This document shows positions 33,058-43,990 of a stretch of DNA of 64,000 bases, in pieces. The notes below the pieces were generated by a model. The model had not been told where the DNA came from. It saw nothing but the letters and a program-made list of their open reading frames with translations, and did not search any database. A program made the translations under genes and the position numbers. Source of the DNA: Gonapodya prolifera JEL478 (taxonomy: Eukaryota > Monoblepharomycota > Monoblepharidomycetes > Monoblepharidales > Gonapodyaceae). How positions within the stretch are numbered: the stretch's first letter is position 1; each line of letters starts with the position of its first letter. The stretch spans positions 1 through 64,000 of the forward strand of contig KQ965834.1 of NCBI GenBank assembly GCA_001574975.1, given 5' to 3'.

Positions 33058-36000
33058 GTGGTGTTGGACTCCCTTTGCAACCAGCTGTTCGCTCACAAAA
33101 CGCTCGCCATCTGCATGGCCTCGATTTCGTATTCTAACTCCTTCGCATCGTCAGTATCACTGACGGTGGGAATCCAAACGAAAGCGCAAAGCGGAGGACT
33201 GGCGTACGGTGATGAAAATGGCGGACTTTCATCTTTGAAGGAGAGCGGAGCACTCATCGACAGCAAAACGGAATCTCCCGCCATTATTTCACCATACATA
33301 AAGCGAGAAACCTACGTTGCTGCCACACCCAGTGGCCAGGACAATGTTTATTATCATGAGACGTCGTTCGACGTGTTTGAATCGCAGGGAAGCGAGGAAG
33401 CGTCAGAGGGCGAGCTCATCATAGGCCTGCATCCCAAAGAAAACCTCAAAGGTGGGATGAGAGTACCGTCCGAAACTCGAACGGTCCGAAAGAATCACAG
33501 TGGGAGCTCAATGAACACAAGTGAACTTGCGCCATCCATCGAGGACTTCCCAAACTCTCTTGCCGAGTCGAAACCAGCACAACTGGGCTCCGTCGCCGAA
33601 AATCTTGCCAGCGAAGTCGACCCGGCGTCAGAGGAAACCCATGGTTTCGACAACACGGAATCAGCACCCGTGGAATTTAACCCTGTTATGGACGCTGTCA
33701 AATCTCCTTTACCACCGTTGCCGACTCACCTGAGCTCACTTCGAAGCTCAGTGCAGTTGAAATCAGACGCCCCGAACGACGAGCTCCAACCTTCTCCTGA
33801 CCATGACTATCCCTCAGAGGAGTTCGACTCCGAGTCCGCTCCGTCTGCAGTAACATCGAAGTCTGGATGTCATAGCAATACTGATCGTATCGGCATGACT
33901 CCTTCTGAAGCATTTGAAGCCCCTCCACCAATGCACGAGATCGCTATATCACCTCCGCTTACGAGAAACTCTCGCCCAACTTCTCAGCGGTCTGATCGGA
34001 GATCATCTTCTCGAAGAACTTTGTCACATCAATCTGGCACATTTGAATCATACACTTCGATGGCATCAGAACCTTCCCCGATCCCCGACAACTCTCGGAA
34101 GTATTCCTCACCAGCCACCTCTGAAAATATACCTGTAGCGTCCGAAGCACGGACTGAGACTGTACCCCAACGCACCGTAAAGTCTTCTTCATCATTTAGC
34201 TCTGCCAGAAGAGCCTCCAATATTCCGAAACATCGCAGTGGATCGTCACAGGCTTCCGTCCAGGAGCGAAGAAGCCAAGAGCTCCGAGCACCTGCTCCGA
34301 ATGGCTCTCATCGTGGGCAAACCTCCACACATTCCGACAGTCGAAGCTCTCGAATAATGGTTTCTAGCACTCGTGCGAAGTCTCAAGCAAGTGATCAACG
34401 GAGTACGTCGTCGAAAGCCGGAACATCATCCGACACTCTTCCTCGAACCCTCTCCACAAATCGCATGGATGATAATCGCGCTCGCCAGGACGTTAAAACA
34501 GTTCCGTCCCATGGGAAGGGCCCACCATCGGGTGGAGAAGCGACTCATCGTCGAGACGCTTGGACAACGCCTCTGCCAACGACAGTACCTCCCTCTCCAT
34601 ACACTCTCCCACAGCCTTTACCTATATCCAACCCTGTATCGTTTCAATCAAACCATCTCGCGACTGGTCACGCAGTTCTGCCCGAATCACGTCAACTACA
34701 CCCGTTGACAGCTCAATCTTCTGCAGATCCCGCATCATTTCCTGCCACACTGGCCCGGTCGCTTCTTCGCACACCACTAGCGACGCACCTCCGCGCCCGT
34801 CTCCGTGGTCATCTCTACCACCTTATGCGCGCCCATCTCGCCACAATCCAGCGCGACGGGCTCACAACGGAGGATGGTGTCGACCCTGAGGCTCTCCGCG
34901 CGGCACTGACATCGCCTGTGGTGCTATCTGGAGGTGGATCACTAGAAGAACGATCAGTAGATGTTGCAGTGGAAGAATGGCTACGGTGGAGGGGGTACGA
35001 GGTTGCCGCTGGAGTTATGGTTGGGGAAGCGGGATGGCCGGATGATCAGGATGGTCTGACAGGAGATGAAAACCAAGGGGTCGAGGTATGCGAATTCACA
35101 AATCACACCATCCTGGGCGTCAATCTATCTGAAATTCTGTTGCAAGCCCATTCCCTTTTCCACTGCCAGGACGATCATCCTTCCAAGGCAATATTCCCGC
35201 GCATCATGCTCTTTTGCTGCTTTGGGCACCACCGTGCCCTTGCTGCTAGTTGCTGTTCGGAAACTCAGGGAACTTGGAGGCATCGAGATGGCGGACAGGG
35301 GGACCCAAACAGAACCTGGGACAACGTGGGCTTTTGGTGAGTTGTTTTCTGCCTGCACTTTATGTTTTGGGGGCAACATAAATAATCCTCTTAATTGTGC
35401 GGTTCTCTCTATCGGTAGAATCGGACTTGGAGGCGGTCTCCTTGTCTAAAATGGCCGAACAAAATTTCGAGGAAAACTATGACCACTCTCAAGATGCAAA
35501 CTCAGACACTCTGGGAGCAAGGTCATTCCCTAAACTCAAGGAATCAATTCCGCCCGAGGTTTCACCATACATTTCCTCGATTCGAAATCTGTATACTCGC
35601 CACTTCCAGCATGCCGTGACCTTTTTCCGCAATCAGGAGACTCACAAGATTGTGTCCCAGGCCCGTGCCGACGTTGCTCAAGATCTCGCCCGTGCCGAAT
35701 CGCGCGCCGATGAAGTTGCAATGTGGTACGAGACCAGCTTACGCCAGGCCCGCGATTCGATGCAAAGTGCAGAAAATGAGCGAAGGCGGCGGTGGGAGGA
35801 GAGGGAGGCCGAGATTGCTGAGAGGGAGAGGAGACGAATCCAAGAGGTGGAGAAATGGCGGGTGGCCGTCGCCGATAGAGAAATGATCCTCGGTCAGAAA
35901 GGAGTGCAGATCCAAAGAAAAGAAAGGGAGCTGAGGGAGAACGAAGGGAAGCTTGAGGAGCTGATCGAGATCGAAAAGGAGAAAGCTAGAGTAGTGTGGG

Positions 36001-38179
36001 AACGTGAGCACGAAGCGCGAAAGAAGGAGTTGGAAAGCGGACAAAAGAAGGTGGACGGTGGGTAGTGGAAGTCTCAATCCTGTTTCCATTTAAACTAACG
36101 TTTCTAGTTTCGCTTCATCTGCTCGTACTCAGCCGATCGCAATCTCCTAGCACGTCTCACAGTCGAAGTCCAACGCAAAATGCAGACGCATGAATTGGAA
36201 ATCGGAAAGGTGGAAAGTCTCACCACGGAACTCGAGACAGCGCGTGGTCGCATACAAGAACTTGAAGGTCGCTGCAAAGAGCTCCAGCATCAAGTCGAAG
36301 GCGAAGCAGAGACTCGAGCGAGGTTGTGGGAAGTAGAAGTTTTGAAAGGGTGCGTCTTCGCGTGAGGACGTCTTTTTGGAGGTCGGACGTCCTCCCGAAC
36401 CATGCATTGAAACTGCTTCTCTTCAAAATTTAGGCAGTTGTCTGCTACCGAAGCGGCACTTTCTGCTCGCAAAACCGAACTCGCCAATCTCTTGCGGTCC
36501 ATTGCTCATCCCGAGAAGGTACCTGGCGATTCAGAGCGGGAGCTGGCGAGGTTACGCAAGGCGGAACATAGGTGGAAGAAGGAATGCGCCGGGATCGTGG
36601 GGAGGTTGGAGGGCGAGGTGAGTCGTTCTCGTTATGCCGGAGTAACACCTCGCACTGCAAAACTTGTAACAACGTGAACATTCACCTTTTCAAGATGAAC
36701 CGCTCCGACGAGCTCGCCCGCATCAACGACGACCTTGTTGTACGGTGCAGGGCGCTTGAGCGGGAACTGGTCGAGATGAAGATTGAAGTTGAAGAGGAGA
36801 GGGCCAAGAGGGAGCAAGGTAGGTCAAAGACGAGGGAAGTTCCGTTTTCGATACGTCTCACGGTATATGTTTTGGTAGAGAACACCTGGAGGCAGCCGCT
36901 TGTGGTCCCGGCAAGGATCGCAACTCCCCTTGCAAGCCCCTTACCTGATCCCATACCCCAAAGCGTTCATTCTCCTTTGCTGCCGACGGCACCCTTACGG
37001 ATCGATACGGTCAGGCTCCCCGCTCCGTCCATGTCTGCCGCACCTCTCTTCGCCCTTCATCCTCGTGCGTCAACATCTACAGCGCATGTTCCCGCACAAA
37101 GGCTTCCAGATCCGATGGCGGAATGGGAGGATGCGGGCGTTGGAGTGGATCTCGGAGCTGGTGGAGGGTTCATTTCCAGGGAGACTGGTGGGCTGCTGGG
37201 GACGGCCGCGGGCAACAGGGGTGGCAGCTCTCCTGACGATATTGCCGTGATTTCGGAGCGTGGAGCTGGGCTGGATAGGAATGTTGAAAACGCGACGAAA
37301 CCTGCTCATGCACATTTGCAGCAACTTTTCGACTTCCAAACTACCGACCGCGATTCGAGCCGGCAGAGCGGAGGTCGCATCACCCTCACCAATGAACCTC
37401 AAAGTGGCAAGGGGAATCTCGGGCCGGCGCCCAATTCGTCAGTGCCATCGAATGTTGTCGATGTCAGCCATCCTGCTGCACCTGCACTTAATCCACAAGT
37501 GCAAATGGGGGCAACCACCACCGATAAGCTGCGAGATTTTGATGAAACTACGTATGCCAAAACACCGGGGCCGGTGATCGGTGCGATCGCAATACAGAAA
37601 CAGGAGCCGGGCCAGAAAACGAACGCACCGGCGAGTGTGTCGCGATTGCGAGCCACGAGCGATTCTGGCGACGTCGACGTCAGATCCCCCGCCACAGAAA
37701 TAGCTGCAGCGGCAAGCACTCCGAGTCGGGCGAGTTCTGGTACTGGAGCACCGGTGTCCGACGGTCCCAGTGGCAGTGAAACGAAGACAATTCAATATTC
37801 GGGGATGGTTCTCCCGGACACAAACGAACCGGAACGAACGCAAGCCGAGGAACTAAGCGTAGGCGTTAAGAGACAAAGCACTGGCCATCCGTCAGTGGAC
37901 CGTGGGTCAGGCGCCGGCCACATTTGGGTAATGAGGAACCCAAACCCGCAGGTGGATCAGCCACTTCCTGGTACGAGCAGTCCCGTGATACCGGGATCTT
38001 CAGATGCTCTGGTAGAAACTCCCACTCCAGTGATCGCGGACAATGCAGTGCGTCTCGGGACGCAGAAGCGAGTTGACACTTTCCAAAAGCCAGTAGAGAC
38101 TCGGGCGGTTTCCGAGTCGTCGACGGAGACGGATTTCGGGGCGGGGGATACGGCGTCCATAAGTAGTCCTAGTTATTGA
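33058..38179 (+). CDS. LisH/coiled-coil protein, OFD1-like (centriole/basal body)
   Basis: The first exon is very long: about 560 residues of Ser/Thr-rich disordered sequence, then a helical region ARSLLRTPLATHLRARLRGHLYHLMRAHL and a LisH-like motif VAVEEWLRWRGYEVAAGVMVGEAGW. The next exons give a short RKLRELGGIEMADRGTQTE segment and long coiled coils (QARADVAQDLARAESRADEVAMWYETSLRQARDSMQSAENERRRRWEEREAEIAERER..., HELEIGKVESLTTELETARGRIQELEGRCKEL..., MNRSDELARINDDLVVRCRALERELVEM). A Pro/Ser-rich tail ends SISSPSY. The order helix, LisH, then coiled coil recalls OFD1, a centriole distal-end protein found in flagellated lineages. Only the LisH region supports this. The start ATG is uncertain. 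Confidence 0.5.
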
Positions 38180-38504
38180 ACTTCGGGTGGTGTAGAAAGG
38201 CATTTATGCTTTCATTCCTATTGCTATTCCTCTATGAATGACGGATGTACAATAGCTGAGTTCGATCCACGAAAGATGTTCAGAACGGCCGCCCGGACCG
38301 CGTGGGGGGTTTGAAAGAGCTCAGAAGATGCACTTGCTCTTCCGTCATTGCAAACTCTACGTCTTCTTGGCGCCGAACCAAGACGTTCCGGAAAAGGCAT
38401 GCGGGAAGAACTGGTTCGCTAGGGAGATCACTGATCGAGGGACCGGAATCAAGGGGTCGGGTTTGGAAATGAGCAATGAGCACGTTTGGCAGGTGAAAGG
38501 AAAG
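38180..38504. other. Intergenic between convergent genes
   Basis: It separates the OFD1-like gene (+) from Asterix (-). Short frames on both strands show no recognisable domain. Confidence 0.4.
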
Positions 38505-39301
38505 CTACGAGCACATCCCCGATAACTCTCCAGCAAACCGGTCCACAGCTCTCTCCCCCGCACTCCCCCAGCCCCCCCTTGACATTCTCGGTCAGAACTT
38601 AGTGGTTAGGCATCGATCTCGCTCCGGGAATGTATTCCGCGCCGCGGGGTAATTCGCTTCCGGCGAGAATATGCGCCCCGCGAGAGTAGAATTGTGCTTC
38701 GCGGGGAGATTCGCCTCCGACGGAGGTCTAACTTCACTTGACAGCCTCGGTCAACGCTTCGCGCTGAGGCGATAGCCCAAACCCCCCACCTCGTCCCCCC
38801 CAAGCAATACTCACTCAATGCCATGACGGAGAAAATGATTGCATTCATCCCACCACCAGCTTTATCGAGAGTAGAGTTGAGCGAGCGGTCTTTGGGAACC
38901 GTCGCAGGGAGTGAAGTGACCACGTACCAGGAGAAGGGTTCCTCCCCGTGTTGACTTGGGCGACTATTCCGAAAAAGAGACTGACCCAAGAGGCCACTCG
39001 CCATTGTGTGAAGAGACCGTACATTCCTATAGGAACGGAGTGTCTTTGAATTCGAGGTTTGCTTCATGCAGGGACTGACACCCACCAATAGTCATGGCCA
39101 GCAGCCCGATAAGCTCAGCATCTACGCCGCTCGCGTCGTCTTTGCTTGGTTCAGGCCATCTGAGGGAGCATCACGCCAGGATAATCATAGTTCGGTTTTC
39201 ACAGTTCAACGCCACTCCACACCGCCCACAACCGTCCCGCTCACTCACGTGAAAGGCACCGCATCATCCGGTCTTCTTGGGTCTCTTCGCTTGGCTGTCA
39301 T
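38505..39301 (-). CDS. PAT complex subunit Asterix (WDR83OS family)
   Basis: Small ER membrane protein that partners CCDC47 to help insert multi-span membrane proteins. The start MTAKRRDPRRPDDAVPFTWPEPSKDD carries the family's DPRRP motif. Then come AELIGLLAMTIGMYGLFTQWRVASWVSLFFGIVAQVNTGR (two membrane helices) and GGGMNAIIFSVMALI (third), ending in a short soluble tail. Exon 1 is 39301-39249. Small introns follow, and the last one (38814-38598, 217 nt) is long and filled with the GC-rich repeat described in the findings. The exact last exon (ILTENVKGGWGSAGERAVDRF...) is inferred from splice sites. It shares a 98-bp divergent promoter with calcineurin B. Confidence 0.75.
38600..38770 (-). 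repeat. GC-rich intronic repeat element, copy in Asterix intron
   Basis: In transcript sense it holds GCGAAGCGTTGACCGAGG (antisense at 38743-38760), further GCGAAG/GGAGCGA strings and several short palindromes. It shares GTTGACCGAGG with 39911-39921 and lies in the last intron of Asterix, in the host's orientation. Confidence 0.6.
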
Positions 39302-39399
39302 CTCGGCGCTCCGGCAATCGAGTGTCAGGTGTGCAAGGCGTGGCGACTGGCTAAACTCCGGTGTGCTCTATTCAACCGGCCCCGCTTCACCACACGCAA
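39302..39399. promoter_or_regulatory. Bidirectional promoter Asterix/CNB1
   Basis: Only 98 bases lie between the ATG codons of two divergent genes. Both promoters and both 5' untranslated regions must share this stretch or extend into exons. No TATA-like box is evident. Confidence 0.6.
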
Positions 39400-40375
39400 A
39401 TGGGCGGCAGACAGTCCACGCTGCTTCCAGAGGAGATTGAGGAGATGCAGAGCGCAGCGCTGGCGGAACGTGAGTGTCCCCTGGACGGGCTGCCGTTCTT
39501 GCCATCTCGTGTCTTACCTCGGGACGAATTTGACTCCCACCCAGTGAGCCCAGACGAAATCAACAGACTCTACGCCCGATTCACGCAACTCGACAAGTCG
39601 GGGTCAGGCGCCATATCAATCGAGGAGTTTTTCCATATCCCAGAGCTCGCAATGAACCCGCTCGCACCCCGAATCGTTTCGGTTTTCGATGAAGATGGCC
39701 GTGGAGAGGTCAACTTCCGACAGTTCGTTACAAATCTGAGCGTGTTCTCGCCAAAAGCTAAGCGAGACGTGAAGCTGAGATGTGAGTAGGAAAGGGAGGT
39801 GTTTCGAGATCTGGAGTGTGAAGCACGGAAGACCGAGCACCGAGGCCTAAGCGCGATAGCGCTGACCGAGGACTCTTTTGTGGAGCGAACCAGAGGCCCA
39901 AGCGCGCAGCGTTGACCGAGGTACCGTTGCGGAGCGACATCGAGGCCTAAGTGCCGCGCGCTGACCGAGCAGTCCGCCAGAGGCGAGTGATCTGCGCGAA
40001 GCGCAAAGAGACCGCGCGGAGCGAGTATTGGACCGAGGAGTCTCCCGGAGCCGAATCATCCACGGAGCGCGAATGATGCAGCGAAACTTCTTTTATAATT
40101 TCTTCAACCACCAATCTTCGCCTTTTCCCACCCTCTTAGTCGCATTCAAAGTCTACGACTTCAACTCGGACGGCTTTATCGACCCCTCCGAGCTCTTCTC
40201 CATCATGCGGATCATGGTGGGCTCCTCGCTGAGCGACACGCAGTTGCAGCAGATCGTCGATAAGACCATGGTCGAGGCCGATGTCATTGACAAGGACGGC
40301 AAGATCAGCTTCGAGGAGTTCAAGAGGAGTATGGCGTTGGCGAATGTGGAGAAGAGGTTGCAGGCGGAGTGGTGA
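39400..40375 (+). CDS. CNB1: Calcineurin regulatory subunit B
   Basis: Calcium sensor that activates the protein phosphatase calcineurin. Exons 39400-39469, 39545-39781 and 40140-40375 join in frame to 180 residues: [36 protein letters not shown]. Gly2 fits N-myristoylation. EF-hand 1 is [16 protein letters not shown]-hand 2 is [14 protein letters not shown], with Gln where the twelfth-position Glu is expected. EF-hand 3 is [17 protein letters not shown]-hand 4 is [16 protein letters not shown], which has one extra residue after EAD relative to the usual loop. The signature [14 protein letters not shown] is intact. The second intron is 358 nt and contains the GC-rich repeat. Confidence 0.93.
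39830..40081 (+). repeat. GC-rich intronic repeat element, copy in CNB1 intron
   Basis: Units of about 50 bp start at 39841, about 39892 and 39941 with the pattern GAGGCCTAAG...GCGCTGACCGAGG...GGAGCGA, followed by a more diverged unit to about 40081. TGACCGAG occurs at 39863, 39913 and 39962, and GACCGAG at 40031. The element occupies most of the second CNB1 intron. Confidence 0.75.
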
Positions 40376-40569
40376 GGTGATGAGGTGCCGAGCTGGCGGT
40401 GATATCAAGGAATGTGCGTGCTCGTGATGGCTTGATCCAAAAGGGCTGTTCTTCTGAGAGGGCGGGACTTTCATTGGGACGTCGCATCAGTTGTAACTTG
40501 TCTCACCGAACGAGCTGGGGAAACATTGGATTCTTGGACGATTGAACGACATTGTCATGGGTGTATAAA

Positions 40570-42340
40570 TTATAATGTTACGAACCATAGAAAAGCAATA
40601 GCAAAAATCAAGAAAGAAAGTGAAAAATCCGGCATGTTGTTCACTGGGAGTCGATCCCGCCATCTCACGATCCCAACTCCCACGCGTCCCCTCGCACCCG
40701 CCGTCTTTGCACTCGTCCCATTCCCACCCGAACCCACCGCCACTTCAGGCCACGAAAACCTCCCCTTCCCGCCAACCACCCGTCCCGCCCACTCCCCAAA
40801 CACCGCCCACGCATCCGGCGCCTCGTCCACCCAGAACTCATAGTCCCCCTGCGACCCGGGCTTCACGACCTGCCACGGCATGAAGGGGACGCCCCAGTTC
40901 TGGACCACGGCGGCCATTTGAAGCCGTAGCGAACTCGCCCGGTCCGACCCGCGCGCCCCTAGCTCTTCAATGACGACTCGTTTCCCTGCTGCAGCGACTT
41001 TGTCCATCAGGGAGCGGTAGTTCGACGCGTTGACCCACTCCCCCGCGTCGTAGGAGTGGACTGAGATCACGTCGATCGAAGGGCACGACAAGTATTGATC
41101 CCGCACCGAGGTCCCCACGTCCGTCCCGCCGCCCGTAAACACCAGGATCCCGGGGCGTACAAGCTGCTTCACGGTCTTTGCCCGCCGGCAGACCCAATTG
41201 GGGTCCCCACCGGCGCTGTACCCGACAGCTTCATTCTGGATCCCGAACCCAAGCACGGCCTCGGGGAGATCCTTCCACGCTTTTCCGAACCGCGGGTTTA
41301 CGTGGTTCAGCACGTGTTCGATCCTGTTGTCGAACGCGGTGGTAGCGTCGGGAGTCGCGTACCAATCCGACACGTCGTGCGGCACACCGGACTGCCCCGT
41401 CGTGAACCTGCCCCACGACCGCGCATAGGCGTCACAACCCCACGTGCAGTCAAGCCTGTACCTATCGTGAAACACGATCACCAGCTTGACTCCGAGCGAC
41501 TGCGCGCGGAACATGAACTCGTCCACGGCGGCCAGGATCGTGTCGTTGAACACCCACAGGGTGGTGGGCTCGACGTCGGGGATGTAAACGGCCGAGGTGT
41601 TTTTGAGCCCGGCGTCGACCTCGGTGATGAAGATCCGCACGACGGACACCCCGATGGATCGGAGTGCGGTGAGTACGGAGAGTTGGTCAGAGGGGGAGAG
41701 CGCGAAGAGGAAGTAGCTGTTGGCGCCGACCCAGGTGGTGCCGTTGCCGGTGAATAGGGTGGGAGTGGTGGTCGTGCAATCTAGGGTTTCGTGGGTGTGG
41801 AGGTGGGAGGTCACGACACTGGTTTACTCCCTAGCGGGCCGGGGGAATACCAAGCGCAAACCCACCTTGTCCTCCCGGTCGACACGTCGTCTTCCCCGTC
41901 GCATTGTCTGCGCTCGCCACGCAGCATGTGGCATTCACAGTGGAGCACACGGTCGATCCGAGGATACACGTTTGCCAGTCCTGCGGCGCGGGAAGACGTC
42001 ACCAAAGTGTCCGAATCGCTCTGACTGGACATTGTTGAAGACTCACAACAATGGTCGGTGCGCAGTCTTGGCTTTGTGGTCTGGAAGACGTGCCGATATT
42101 CGTAAGTTACAACTAAACGAGGCGATCGCTTCAACCAGCAGCGCTCAACTCTCACCTGCAAGTATATTTCATAATCGCCACATCATTGACCGCAACGCAG
42201 CACGTCGCATTGCTCGACGCGCACAGGTTTTCGGATGCCGGGACACAGGTTTGGAAATCCGCAACGGTGTAGGTGGCTGCCCGTGCAAGAGGAGAGACGA
42301 GCAGGGAGAGGATGATGAGGCGGTGCAAGAGAAGGAGCAT
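40570..42340 (-). CDS. GPI-anchored GH5-type glycosidase with Cys-rich N-terminal repeats
   Basis: It starts MLLLLHRLIILSLLVSPLARA, a signal peptide. Two short cysteine repeats follow, ADFQTCVPASENLCASSNATCCVA and ...TVCSTVNATCCVASADNATGKTTC, spaced like a small binding module. The catalytic domain is GNGTTWVGANSYFLFAL, VVRIFITEVDAG, a GFGIQNEAV motif with the acid/base Glu, ISVHSYDAGEW and VVIEELGARG with the nucleophile Glu, all fitting GH5 (clan GH-A) mannanase-like enzymes. The C-terminus (FSLSFLIFAIAFLWFVTL after a Ser/Gly-rich stretch) looks like a GPI-attachment signal. A cell-wall or surface enzyme is inferred; mannan as substrate is a guess. Three or four exons. Confidence 0.75.
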
Positions 42341-42673
42341 CGGACGGACAGCGCGATGGCATCCGAGGGAAGGAGGGGTGTGGTGCCGGGAGATCTTTCT
42401 TGAACCCTTCAAAGAATGAAATCTTGGCTCAAGGTTTGAGATTGCAACAGGTGAGAATGAAACGGAACGCTCCATTTAATCTCGAAAACCTCTCGTTCTG
42501 GCCTGAATCGTCCGTTGCGGATGGGTTAGGGAACAAGGGCTGGGCAAGTTCGCCGAGCGTTCACCGCACTCGCCAAAGCGCTCAACGTACGAATCATCGT
42601 AGAAACCACATCTTTACCTCTTTTCAAGTGCTCCGCATTGTGATCCTGCACGTCGATCTCGGCTTCTCGTGGA

Positions 42674-43243
42674 ATGCAGTCATTACGATTCGCAACCGCT
42701 ACTTTCACAACTCAAATCGCATCGCTCCCACAGCTTGCCCACCATATTGTCGCTAGATTTGATCAGGCTACTGTTGTCGTATATCAGGGTACGTGTGCTC
42801 GAAATTTCTGTTCCTACAATGGCCTGAAAAGGAAATGAACATCGGCTGTAATTCTGCGCTCCTTGCTCAGTAATCTCTTACTCTCGCCGGGCGACTGGTC
42901 AACGGCCTTCAACCCTCTCATTGCATCATATGCCGTCGCGCATGGCAAATTTGCAGGATGCCCCGACTTCAAACTTGGACGCAAAACATGGGGCATGCCC
43001 GGATTCCTCTGGGTGATGTACCGGAGCGGTTGGGCGACGAAACCGCTTCAGGAGCGGGTCCTTGCTGTTACGCTTGAACGGACATTCTTCGACGAGATGC
43101 TACGACAGGGCGCCGAGTCCCTCACCACACGGGCCGAGGGGCAAAAATTTCCCGTACAGTTGCAGTGGGACCCGGACCACAAACCGGACGGGTCACGTGA
43201 GCTGAGGAGAGCTATTCAGGTTGGTTTGGGAGGAGAGTTATAG
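42674..43243 (+). CDS. DUF4291 family protein
   Basis: Exon 1 reads MQSLRFATATFTTQIASLPQLAHHIVARFDQATVVVYQ. After an intron of about 75 bases it continues AFNPLIASYAVAHGKFAGCPDF, TWGMPGFLWVMYRSGWATKPLQERVLAVTLERTFFDEML, PVQLQWDPDHKPDGSRELRRAIQVGLGGEL. These match the DUF4291 pattern (VYQAYNP, TWIKPSFLWMMYRSGW, QERVLAI, QWDPER, RSIQIGL). Function unknown. It ends right after IQVGLGGEL, so the usual short C-terminal helix is missing unless an unrecognised exon follows. The family is common in bacteria and patchy in fungi. Confidence 0.75.
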
Positions 43244-43573
43244 TGGAATCTCGTCTTGGAGTTCTGACAACGATTCTGGAGTTTGTCATACTGTGTACAG
43301 GTGACGATGGGATGATTGGCGAACTATTGGCAGTACTCGGAGATAGAGATTCGGATGATAACCCTTGGTCGCTGCTGCTTCTTGAGCCCCTCATCGGTCC
43401 AGTATACCTCTTGTGGTATGAGAAAAAATGTAATTCATCTTGTTTATATGCTCTTTTTGAGTGCAAACAAACAAACAACATTTATCGTCCCAGCAGGGAG
43501 CCAGTATATGCAAACAAAGGTGCTTATTCCACTACTGTTGGCATCGGAAGGGTTTAAAGGTATCCATTGAACG

Positions 43574-43990
43574 CTAGACTTTGCGAGTCGAGTTCATGTG
43601 ATATTCCATCGCGTCGTCGAACTCGTCCGGGATGAAAGGTATGATCCAAACACAACAATCTTCACAAAATGCTCTATCACATTCCTTGATATGAGTGTCC
43701 CAATCGCTTATGAGAACCTTGTATATGCACCATGGACAATAAGTCTCGGTGTTCTCTATAGTGTGGAGTGACATGCGCAATTGGTCCGAAAGTTTGTCCA
43801 AGTCTGTCGAAAATATGGTGGTGTCGTTCGAAAGAGTTTCACCGCGCTTGGGACAACAACATCCGGTGCCAGTACTCTCCCAGGAGGTGGTATCCGAAAC
43901 AATGCTGACATATAAGGTGTTTCCGACAGCACAGCGACACGAACGGGTATGCAGGACCAGTACAAGACACGCAGAGGTATTCTGGGGCAA
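43574..43990 (-). CDS. Hypothetical protein with Cys/His motif
   Basis: A single open frame of 138 codons. Its second half reads YCPWCIYKVLISDWDTHIKECDRAFCEDCCVWIIPFIPDEF, with C-x2-C...H-x3-C and a further C-x2-CC that could bind zinc. The first half also has clustered cysteines. The start is uncertain and no family was recognised. It is convergent with the DUF4291 gene. Confidence 0.4.
   Translation of the reverse strand: MPQNTSACLVLVLHTRSCRCAVGNTLYVSIVSDTTSWESTGTGCCCPKRGETLSNDTTIFSTDLDKLSDQLRMSLHTIENTETYCPWCIYKVLISDWDTHIKECDRAFCEDCCVWIIPFIPDEFDDAMEYHMNSTRKV

Noticed and set aside
38328-38525. Plus-strand frame of 65 codons between the OFD1-like gene and Asterix
   Set aside because: No recognisable domain, no splice partners, and it overlaps the Asterix 3' region on the other strand.
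41095-41757. Plus-strand frame of 220 codons across the GH5 gene
   Set aside because: It is antisense to the catalytic domain, whose active-site motifs are clear on the minus strand.
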